From Thermosipho ferrireducens (lineage in GTDB: Bacteria; Thermotogota; Thermotogae; Thermotogales; Fervidobacteriaceae): 64,000 nt of DNA. The notes beneath the pieces are model-generated. The model saw only the letters and a program-made list of their open reading frames with translations. It ran no database searches and was not told where the DNA came from. This document shows, piece by piece, positions 22,700 to 30,824 of the stretch. The DNA lies in the NCBI RefSeq assembly GCF_017358165.1, contig NZ_CP071446.1:744001-808000 (forward strand), read 5' to 3'. The position numbers and the translations under genes were made by a program. How positions within the stretch are numbered: position 1 is the first letter of the stretch; each line of letters starts with the position of its first letter.

Positions 22700-25303
22700 A
22701 TGAGGAACTGTCTTCTATCTGTTGCAATGATTGTGAAAGATGAGGAACATAACATAAGAAGGGCACTTGAAAGTATCAAAGATATAGTAGATGAAATAAT
22801 AGTCGTTGATACTGGTTCTACAGATAAAACTCCTGAAATAGTTAAAGAGTATACGGATAAGTTGTATTTTTATGAATGGACCGGGAATTTTTCAGATGCG
22901 CGTAATTATTCGTTGAAATTCCCCACATGTGAGTGGGTGCTGATTTATGATGCAGATGAGGAGGTAAAGGCTGATTTTAAAGGGATAAGAGAATTTCTTA
23001 AAAATTTGCCTGAAAATGTAAATACAGTATATTTACCCACGTTAAGTTACCTTGATTGGGATCTTAAAAAAACAGAAGTAGCCTCAACACCGAGAGTCTT
23101 CCGAAATGGAACGGTAAAATACGAAAATATTGTACATAATCAGGCTAAACATAAAGGAAAAGTTGTTCAGGCCCCTTTTATAATATACCATTATGGATAT
23201 ATATGGACACGTGAGTTAAGAGAGAAAAAGTATAATCGAACTCGAGAGCTTATAATCAAATTTTTAGAAAGCAAAGATATAGATGCAATAGAAAGAATAT
23301 ATTATCTGGTTCAACTTTATAAGACAGAAACTTTGTCAAAATACAAGCACAGGAAAATTGAAGTAGGATGGAAAACATTAAATGCGATAGAACAATTGAG
23401 GGAAATTCCTGGAATTGGATTAGAATTTTTGTATTTGTTTGGCTTTGATTGTCTTAATGCAGGTTTATACAATCTGGCAGAAAGATTGTTTAAAATGGCT
23501 TTAAAAGCAACTCCAGATTTTCCGGATCCATATTATGGATTAATAGGAGTGGCAGAAAAAAGGAACGATATAGATGCCCAAATAGAATACGGGGAGACTT
23601 TTCTCAAAAAGGTGAAATTTGCTGAGGAACATCCAGAAAAATTTGAATGGACAATTACCGGATTTAAGTTTAAAGCAGGGGTTCATACTGTTCTGGCAAA
23701 AGGGTACTTAAATAAAAATAGGCTTGAAAAGTTTAAATACCATTTAGAAAAAATCTTTGAATATATAGAAGAAACAGGAGAAGACATAAAAAAATTAACA
23801 AGAATTTTATTGACTGAAATAACAAAAGTTGACCAGGATGAGATTTTGAAAAGGATAAAACCTGATTTTGAAAAGATACTTAATTACATGTACGAGCATA
23901 ATGTTCATTTAAATATATGGAATGTTGTATATAAATATTTAGAAAATGGGATTTCACTTTCGCCGGAATTGCTTTCAAAGTTTGCAAAAAGTGATTTTGA
24001 AAAGTTGGTTGTTAAAAAGCTGGAGAGGCAGGAAGAAGATTATCTTATCGAATATGCATTTGGTAATTCACCAGAAGAAGTGATAAAAAATTATGGAATT
24101 CCGGCGCTTCTTTTTTATTTTGAATATTACCAGGGAGAACCTGTGGATTTGTTGAAGTTTTTAAGTAGTGTTAGAAAATTTGAAAGTAGCGAGTTAAAAG
24201 GAGTAGCAAATGCGTTAATTGCTGATACATATTTAAAACTTGGAAATTTCAACGGCGCAATTAATTATTATAAAAAAGCCATAGAAGAAAGTTCAGAATT
24301 AGCAGAATTTGTAAAACCTGTTATTGATGATTTGAAAACTAAACTTGATTCTGAAATTGAGGGTACATTTGATGAGTTGAAAAAATACTTTGGAAAAAGG
24401 AAAGAGTTTTTGTTTGATATTACAAAAATATACCCGAAAGAGGAATTAAAATATCTGCACTTTATTTCAAATACCGATTTTGCAAAATATATATCTGCTA
24501 CCAGTAGTGATAACGAAAAAATAGCAGAAAAACTTCTTAAAAAAATTGAAAATAAAGAAGACTTTCCATTCTTTTATTATAGACTTTCTAAAATATATGA
24601 GAAAAAACCAAACGAGTATAGGAAGGCCTTCGAATTACACATAAAAGCCTGTGAAGAGAATTCTATATTAGGCGACATATCTCTTGGAAAATATGAATAT
24701 AACGCGTTTTATCCAAATGTCACTTACTCATTTATGAAAAGAGACGACAGAATTGTCTGGGTTGGGAATATTTCAGAAAAAATCTCCGGGTTAGGGGTAA
24801 TAAATCCTATAAGAATGTGGAAAAAATGTGAAAAGTTTTACTATTCATATCCTTATCCAAGTGATGAAGCTCTTAATATTTATAAAGAAAGAGCTAAAAA
24901 AACATATAAAACAACTCCTTATGATGTTGAGATAGAAAATATTCTGGAACTCATTTTAGAAATGGACGTGACGGATATCAACTTAGTGGGAGAAATAGAA
25001 AACGACTGGATTTTTGAAGATATAGGTGTAGATTTAAAAAAAGATTCGAAAAATATCTTAGTATTTAAAGAAGTACATTATGAACACGAACTTTCAAGGC
25101 TTATTAAAAATGCTAAGAAGGGGGCTATATTGTTTTTTGTACCTGTAATGGATAATAGGGAAGATATTGTCTGGTATAATCCTGAATTTAGAATATTAAG
25201 AACAACAAACCAGATGGTGAAAGAAATAAAAAGATTTGGATATGAAATTAAGAAATTGAAAATTTTTAATAAAAATTTGAGAGGAATAATATTTGAAAGG
25301 TAG
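22700..25303 (+). CDS. Family 2 glycosyltransferase with TPR region
   Basis: An 867-aa protein. Residues 1-~230 are a GT-A, family 2 domain: SVAMIVKDEEHNIRRALES, VVDTGSTDKTPEI, the DxD-type YDADEE, and FRNGTVKYENIVHNQ. Helical repeats follow (about 245-700), including clear TPR pieces such as LGNFNGAINYYKKAIEES. The last ~170 residues are a separate alpha/beta segment with no motif I can name. GAGGTGATAAC precedes the ATG. SunS-like or TPR-linked GT2 enzymes often glycosylate proteins. Its position directly after the flagellins suggests flagellin glycosylation, although the flagellin terminator separates the transcripts. Confidence 0.85.
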   Translation: MRNCLLSVAMIVKDEEHNIRRALESIKDIVDEIIVVDTGSTDKTPEIVKEYTDKLYFYEWTGNFSDARNYSLKFPTCEWVLIYDADEEVKADFKGIREFLKNLPENVNTVYLPTLSYLDWDLKKTEVASTPRVFRNGTVKYENIVHNQAKHKGKVVQAPFIIYHYGYIWTRELREKKYNRTRELIIKFLESKDIDAIERIYYLVQLYKTETLSKYKHRKIEVGWKTLNAIEQLREIPGIGLEFLYLFGFDCLNAGLYNLAERLFKMALKATPDFPDPYYGLIGVAEKRNDIDAQIEYGETFLKKVKFAEEHPEKFEWTITGFKFKAGVHTVLAKGYLNKNRLEKFKYHLEKIFEYIEETGEDIKKLTRILLTEITKVDQDEILKRIKPDFEKILNYMYEHNVHLNIWNVVYKYLENGISLSPELLSKFAKSDFEKLVVKKLERQEEDYLIEYAFGNSPEEVIKNYGIPALLFYFEYYQGEPVDLLKFLSSVRKFESSELKGVANALIADTYLKLGNFNGAINYYKKAIEESSELAEFVKPVIDDLKTKLDSEIEGTFDELKKYFGKRKEFLFDITKIYPKEELKYLHFISNTDFAKYISATSSDNEKIAEKLLKKIENKEDFPFFYYRLSKIYEKKPNEYRKAFELHIKACEENSILGDISLGKYEYNAFYPNVTYSFMKRDDRIVWVGNISEKISGLGVINPIRMWKKCEKFYYSYPYPSDEALNIYKERAKKTYKTTPYDVEIENILELILEMDVTDINLVGEIENDWIFEDIGVDLKKDSKNILVFKEVHYEHELSRLIKNAKKGAILFFVPVMDNREDIVWYNPEFRILRTTNQMVKEIKRFGYEIKKLKIFNKNLRGIIFER

Positions 25304-25374
25304 AAATTGTACAATATCTTAAAACGTTTATCAGAATAAGTAATTTATTTGCACCTCCTTTGGAATTTTCCATT

Positions 25375-25403
25375 TTGGTTATAAAAAATTCATCGGTTAA
25401 AAT
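25375..25403 (+). promoter_or_regulatory. Putative sigma-A promoter of the GH57 gene
   Basis: TTGGTT (25375-25380), 17 bp, TAAAAT (25398-25403), 44 bp before the chosen ATG. Both hexamers are close to consensus, and the long gap after the previous gene supports an independent transcript. Confidence 0.6.
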
Positions 25404-25446
25404 GGTAGAATATTTGTGGAAATAATTCCAATAGGAGGTGTTTTTT

Positions 25447-28400
25447 ATGAAAAAGTTGTTTGTTTTAATGTTGCTTTTGATATCAGTTGCTTACTTTTCA
25501 GCGGTATTTGTGGAAAATGGAAAGGTTGTTTTTACATTTTCTGATCCAGAAGCTGCAAATGCAAGTGTAGTATATCTTGCAGGAACTTTTAACAATTGGA
25601 ACCCTAAAGGACTTGCGATGAAATTTGTAGATGGTGTTTGGAGAGCAGAGCTGGAACTGAAACCAGGTACTTATCAATATAAATATGTTATTAATGGAAC
25701 AAATTGGAAAGAAGATCCAGAAGCGCCAGGTTATACAGATGATGGTTTTGGTGGCAAAAATGGGATATTCACCTTAGTAGAAAAAGGTGGGAAGCTTTTA
25801 GTAGTTGGTGAACAGGCGCAGAAGGTGGATAAATCAAACTATGAAATTAATGAAAAATTTGATAAAAGTAAATTGTATGTAGATGAAGAAGGGTACGTCG
25901 TTATAAGATTTTACGCACCGGATGCTGAATACGTAACTGTCGCAGGTTCTTTTAACGATTGGAATATGGATGCCAACGAGTGTTACGATATAGGAGATGG
26001 CTGGTGGGAAGCAGTTCTTGAACTTGATCCAGGAATATATCAATATAAATTTGTTGTAAACGGTTCTGAATGGATAACTGACCCAAATGCTCCCGCATTT
26101 ACCGATGATGGTTTTGGAGGTAAAAACGGAGTTTTTGAGGTGTTTAAGCAGAATGGTGAGTTGAAAGCAGGACTCAGGACTATTTCCGCGGATTCTTCTG
26201 AGAAATTACCAGAAACGTCAGAGAATCCTCCTTTGAAAGTTATACTTATATGGCACAATCATCAGCCTCTTTACAAGATTCCAGGTTCAGATAATTACAT
26301 GATGCCATGGGTCAGAGCACATGGGGTAAACGATTATCCATATATGGCTGATCTTGTGGACAAATACTTAACAAAAGGGAGTGTCACATTTAATTTTGTT
26401 CCGAGTTTACTTCTTCAGGTACAGGACTATTTAAAAGGGGCAGTAGATGAATATCAAAGATTATCTTTAAAACCTGAGAGTGAACTTACAAAATTGGAGA
26501 AAAAATTTATCCTTGATCACTTTTTTGATATCAATCCTCAATTTGTAAATGCACATCCTCGATATAAAGAACTTATGGAGAAAAAGGTTTCAGGTGAAAG
26601 TTTTACAGAGCAAGATTTTCTTGATTTGAAAGTTTGCTGGAACCTGTACTGGATAAATATTGATTATATAAAAGCAGATAAAAGATTATCGGAAATGCTT
26701 GGTAAAAGGCATTATACGCGTGATGATCTTGAATATGTTATATCATATCATAAAAAACTCCTGGGAGAAATTATAGCAAAGTATAAAAAACTCTGGAAAG
26801 ATGGAAAAATAGAAATTACGACAAGTCCTTTTTATCATCCAATATTACCCTTGCTTGTGGATATGGGTTGGAAAGATGATGCGCTTGGACAAATTTCAGA
26901 AGGCCTGTCGTATTTTGAAGACATTTTTGGGAAAAGACCGGCTGGTATGTGGCCTTCGGAGCAGGCGGTATCTCAGGATGTAGCTGAACTTATAAGTTCT
27001 CAAGGTGTGAAATGGATTGTTACTGATAAGCAGATTCTCCAAAAATCTGGAATTGATATAGGAGATATTGAAAACATTATGAAACCGTACAAGGTTAAAA
27101 CTCAAAGTGGTGAGTTAATAGTATTTTTTAGAGATACTGACCTTTCGGATAGAATAGGATTCAAGTATTCGCAAATGAGAGCAGAAGATGCGGTAAATGA
27201 TTTTGTTAGTACGCTTCACGAGTATCAGAAACTTAATAAATCCGGAGAACTTGTAATAACTGTTGCACTTGACGGAGAAAATGCATGGGAGCATTATCCA
27301 AATAATGGAAATGATTTTAGAAGACTTCTTTACGAAACACTTTCAAATGATCCTTTAATTGAGCTTGTTACACCTTCTCAGTATATAGAGAAGTATGGAG
27401 TAAAAGAAGAGTTACCACTTCTTGCAAAAGGTTCGTGGGTTGGTGGATCTCTTGACACATGGATTGGTGAAAAAGAAGAAAATGAAGCCTGGGATAGATT
27501 AAAAGATGCGAGAGAAGTTCTTTTAAAAGCGATTCCTGATCTTTTAAAAAATAGCCTCGCAAGGCATGTCCTATACGCTGCTGAAGGAAGTGATTGGTTC
27601 TGGTGGTATGGAGCGGATCAAGATGCTGGTAATAACGAAGTACTGTTTGATCAACAATTTAAACAACTCTTGGTAAAAATGTATGAACTTGCTGGATATA
27701 AAGAATCTGATATTCCAAGTTATTTGTTTATACCAAATAAGAAACCCGCTTCTGCTTCAAAAGGAGTTATAAAAAAGATAAGTTATAAAATAGATGGAAT
27801 CCTTGATGCAGCGGAAAAAACAGGGGCCCTGTTTGATGATTCATTAGATGAGAACATATTGCAAAAAGTTTATGTTGGAAGAAGTGAAAAAGGAGTATAT
27901 GTTGCGATAAAACTTGGCAAAAAAGCTACAGACTATCTTGGAAAAGATGTTAAAGTGGAGATTTATGCAGACAGTCCACAGGCCAAAAAGTTCAACGCTA
28001 AAACCCAGTACTCAGCTAATGGATATACTCCTTTAGGATTTGCCCTGAGTTATAGATTCACTATTAATTTTAAAACATGGGAAAAACGAAAAAGAGTCAG
28101 TTTTTACAAAGCTTCTGGAACTGATAAATGGGTTCTCTCAAGCGCAAAAATAGCAGGAGATGTTAACGATGTAGTGGAGTTTGAAATTCCTTATGATGTA
28201 ATAAATGTAAAATCAGGTCAGGAGTTTAATCTCGCAGTTGTGGTAGCAGTCAACAAAAAGGATGCTGATTATGCACCAAATTCTGGACCAATAAATGTTA
28301 TGATTCCAGCAGCAGTTTCAGGAGATGTGATAGCAAGGTTCAAAGATCCAGAAGGTGATGAGTATGGCCCGGGTACTTATGTATATCCAAAAGATCAAGC

Positions 28401-29019
28401 ATTTAAACCTTTCAAAGGTTTGTTTGATATGACGGATGTAGTGGTTCTTGAAAATGATGAAGCATTTGTATTTCAGATTAAATTTGTAGAAATGACAAAT
28501 CCGTGGGGTGCACCGAAGGGATTCTCGCATCAACTTATAAATATTTATCTTGATACAAAACCTGGTGGAAGAACTGATACATATAATGAAGGGGCAAGAG
28601 TTAAGTTTGATAAGACGCATCCCTGGGATTATTTTATAAAAGCAGCTGGATGGCCAGGTTATGGACAATTTTTTGCAACAGCCGATAATAATGAAATATC
28701 TGACGCTGTAAGAGTAGAAGCTGATGCCGGGGAGAAAGTGATAAATGTAATAATATATAAGAAATATCTTGATATTCAGAATGGGATTTATGCATACATA
28801 CTTGTTGGTAGTCAGGATGGTTACGGTCCAGATAATTATCGACCAGTAACGCCAGACCCCGGGCAATGGAGTCTGGGTGGTTATCCATCAGATTCAAAAG
28901 ATATGGCGCCATATGTTGTAGATATTCTTGTACCTGATGGGTACAATCAAAAAGAGATTCTTTCTTCGTATAAATCAGGTGTGGAATATGCAACAGTTCT
29001 TCCTGTTAAAATTAAATAA
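25447..29019 (+). CDS. Secreted GH57 amylopullulanase-like alpha-glucan hydrolase with two CBM48-type modules
   Basis: 1190 aa. Start ATG 25447 is preferred over the GTG at 25438, because AGGAGGTG (25433-25440) is the ribosome site. A signal peptide (MKKLFVLMLLLISVAYFSA) is followed by two glycogen-binding-type modules (about 25-115 and 140-230), each with NDW/NNW and YQYKFVV or YQYKYVI. The GH57 catalytic domain has IWHNHQPLYKIPG, the putative nucleophile Glu in GMWPSEQAVS (~503) and the acid Asp in VALDGENAWE (~608). The C-terminal ~400 residues are two beta-rich modules like glucodextranase-C/DOMON domains (DPEGDEYGPGTYVYP). It should hydrolyse starch or pullulan outside the cell or in the periplasm. 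A terminator follows, so it is monocistronic. Confidence 0.9.
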   Translation: MKKLFVLMLLLISVAYFSAVFVENGKVVFTFSDPEAANASVVYLAGTFNNWNPKGLAMKFVDGVWRAELELKPGTYQYKYVINGTNWKEDPEAPGYTDDGFGGKNGIFTLVEKGGKLLVVGEQAQKVDKSNYEINEKFDKSKLYVDEEGYVVIRFYAPDAEYVTVAGSFNDWNMDANECYDIGDGWWEAVLELDPGIYQYKFVVNGSEWITDPNAPAFTDDGFGGKNGVFEVFKQNGELKAGLRTISADSSEKLPETSENPPLKVILIWHNHQPLYKIPGSDNYMMPWVRAHGVNDYPYMADLVDKYLTKGSVTFNFVPSLLLQVQDYLKGAVDEYQRLSLKPESELTKLEKKFILDHFFDINPQFVNAHPRYKELMEKKVSGESFTEQDFLDLKVCWNLYWINIDYIKADKRLSEMLGKRHYTRDDLEYVISYHKKLLGEIIAKYKKLWKDGKIEITTSPFYHPILPLLVDMGWKDDALGQISEGLSYFEDIFGKRPAGMWPSEQAVSQDVAELISSQGVKWIVTDKQILQKSGIDIGDIENIMKPYKVKTQSGELIVFFRDTDLSDRIGFKYSQMRAEDAVNDFVSTLHEYQKLNKSGELVITVALDGENAWEHYPNNGNDFRRLLYETLSNDPLIELVTPSQYIEKYGVKEELPLLAKGSWVGGSLDTWIGEKEENEAWDRLKDAREVLLKAIPDLLKNSLARHVLYAAEGSDWFWWYGADQDAGNNEVLFDQQFKQLLVKMYELAGYKESDIPSYLFIPNKKPASASKGVIKKISYKIDGILDAAEKTGALFDDSLDENILQKVYVGRSEKGVYVAIKLGKKATDYLGKDVKVEIYADSPQAKKFNAKTQYSANGYTPLGFALSYRFTINFKTWEKRKRVSFYKASGTDKWVLSSAKIAGDVNDVVEFEIPYDVINVKSGQEFNLAVVVAVNKKDADYAPNSGPINVMIPAAVSGDVIARFKDPEGDEYGPGTYVYPKDQAFKPFKGLFDMTDVVVLENDEAFVFQIKFVEMTNPWGAPKGFSHQLINIYLDTKPGGRTDTYNEGARVKFDKTHPWDYFIKAAGWPGYGQFFATADNNEISDAVRVEADAGEKVINVIIYKKYLDIQNGIYAYILVGSQDGYGPDNYRPVTPDPGQWSLGGYPSDSKDMAPYVVDILVPDGYNQKEILSSYKSGVEYATVLPVKIK

Positions 29020-29046
29020 GAAATTAAGAGTATAAAACACGAAATT

Positions 29047-29078
29047 AAAAATGGGCGCATTTACTGCGCCCATTTTTT
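29047..29078 (+). terminator. Rho-independent terminator after GH57 gene
   Basis: A 13-bp stem, AAAAATGGGCGCA (29047-29059) with TGCGCCCATTTTT (29065-29077), 5-base loop, T-run. Confidence 0.95.
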
Positions 29079-29170
29079 GTTTTAAGTTCCCCTGGTATTC
29101 TCAGGATTTTTCAGGTTATATAAAGAAATATATTGAATGAAACAGCGCGTTAATGCTGGAGGTGTAACCT

Positions 29171-30703
29171 GTGAAAAAAGTTCAATTTTATATTTTGTTG
29201 ATAATCGTTCCTTTTCTTTTGATTTCATGTGTATCAAAACAAGTGTATTCAAACGGAAAACTTTATATCACAGTTCCAAAGGTAGCAACTATTGGAAAAA
29301 CTACAAAAATTTCTGTGCTAAGTGAGTCGTTAATAGGTTTAACTAACGGGACACTCGAAATTGATGGAACGGTGATAAGTTTTTCTAAAATTCCAACAAA
29401 TGTTATATGGACACCTGAACACACTGGTGAATTTGTTGCTGTAGCAAAAGCTTTTTCTCTTGCAGATGGAAAAAGTTACGAAGCAACAGCGACAATACTC
29501 GTTATAGATGATTCAACACCGAGTATACTCTCCTGGGATGTACTTCCCAAAGAAATAGATACAACTAAAGAAGTGATTCTTCACATAGCTGTGAAAAGCG
29601 ATAATAATAAAGTTTCTGTGAAAACTTTTGGGGAGAAAGCTATTTCAATAGAAGCATCCCCTGGAAATTTATACATACCTCTTGGAAAGTTTGATACACC
29701 AGAGCTAAAGGAATTATTTCTTCTGGTCGATAATATGTATGGCAAACAGGACGCTACTACAGTTGTGTTTAATGTGAATCCTTACGATACAATGGCGCCT
29801 GATGTTCAACTTCAAACAAACTTCTCGTATCCTCCCAATACAAATGTTATAGTGACTCTTCGAGCGAACGATGATGTGTCTTTGCAAAGCTATAGAGTAG
29901 AGTTAGATGGAAATATTGTAGCTGAAGCAACGTTTACATCCGGGACTAAAAGTATATCAGGAATTCCCATATCTCTGGGTATGCTCTCAACAGGGCAGCA
30001 TTCTGTAATAGCAAGGGTAAAAGATTGGCTGGACAGAGAAACGGTAATAGGAAAAAGGATAATTGTTGGAGACACAACATTAACTTTTGAAGTGGCGATC
30101 AGTCCTCAGGAAGATATTCTTATACCGGGACACACTGCTATTATTTCAATGATTCCTCTGGAAGAGGGTATAGAATTTAGCAAAATAGTGTTTTTTGTAG
30201 ATGGTACAGAAATAGCCCGGTACGAAGGAAGTGCTCCTCAGCGTTTTACAGAATGGACGATTAAAGAAGGGCCCCATTATATATCGATTTATGCAGAATC
30301 AACTGATGGCAGAGCGGGGTTAAACGAAAGATGGATAAATGTTGTGGATAACGATCCCCCGGAAATAAAGGATATATCGGCAAATGGGAAATCTCTTCTT
30401 TCGGGAGACTCTGTGTGGGTAGTACCTGGACCAACTAAATTCACAGTAAAAGTTTACGACGAAGGGGGAATTTTGAAAGATTCAACACCATTGCTTTACA
30501 TAAGAGAAGATAACTTTGATTATTATTACGATGTAATTGAACTTGCACTGAGCGAATACAGCGCTGATGGAAAAGAAGCGACATTTACCGGTTCAAGTGT
30601 TCTGGGGATAGGTTACTATAACATAGCAGTGTCTGGTGTAAAGGACAAAAGTTACAATGAGCTTGAAAAGTCACAAAATTATATCTTAAATGTTGGATTT
30701 TAA
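29171..30703 (+). CDS. Putative lipoprotein with immunoglobulin-like domains
   Basis: 510 aa. The GTG start at 29171 follows GGAGGTG by 7 bases. The signal sequence MKKVQFYILLIIVPFLLISC ends in a lipobox with Cys20, so the mature protein is lipid-anchored. The rest is all-beta, with repeated sandwich-like units carrying patterns such as DDSTPSILSWDV, DTMAPDVQLQTN and DNDPPEIKDISA. These resemble bacterial Ig-like/cadherin-like interdomain turns (D-x-x-x-P). I do not recognise a specific family or function. It begins a run of three exported proteins (to 34128), which may form one surface assembly. Confidence 0.7.
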   Translation: MKKVQFYILLIIVPFLLISCVSKQVYSNGKLYITVPKVATIGKTTKISVLSESLIGLTNGTLEIDGTVISFSKIPTNVIWTPEHTGEFVAVAKAFSLADGKSYEATATILVIDDSTPSILSWDVLPKEIDTTKEVILHIAVKSDNNKVSVKTFGEKAISIEASPGNLYIPLGKFDTPELKELFLLVDNMYGKQDATTVVFNVNPYDTMAPDVQLQTNFSYPPNTNVIVTLRANDDVSLQSYRVELDGNIVAEATFTSGTKSISGIPISLGMLSTGQHSVIARVKDWLDRETVIGKRIIVGDTTLTFEVAISPQEDILIPGHTAIISMIPLEEGIEFSKIVFFVDGTEIARYEGSAPQRFTEWTIKEGPHYISIYAESTDGRAGLNERWINVVDNDPPEIKDISANGKSLLSGDSVWVVPGPTKFTVKVYDEGGILKDSTPLLYIREDNFDYYYDVIELALSEYSADGKEATFTGSSVLGIGYYNIAVSGVKDKSYNELEKSQNYILNVGF

Positions 30704-30824
30704 CAGGAAAAATGTGAAAGGGGGCGATGTATGTAAGCAAAATTAATAAAATCTTTTTAGAAATGATTATGCGTATAGAAGGTAAAGTGGAAGGATTAAC
30801 ACGTTTAAAGAAAGGGGTGATGAT

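Noticed and set aside
28681-28690. Second GCCGATAA sigma-28-like box
   Set aside because: It lies inside the GH57 coding sequence and lacks TAAA at the required 15-base spacing.
28318-28866. 182-codon minus-strand ORF inside the GH57 gene
   Set aside because: It is antisense to well-conserved coding sequence, with hydrophobic low-complexity translation and no ribosome site.
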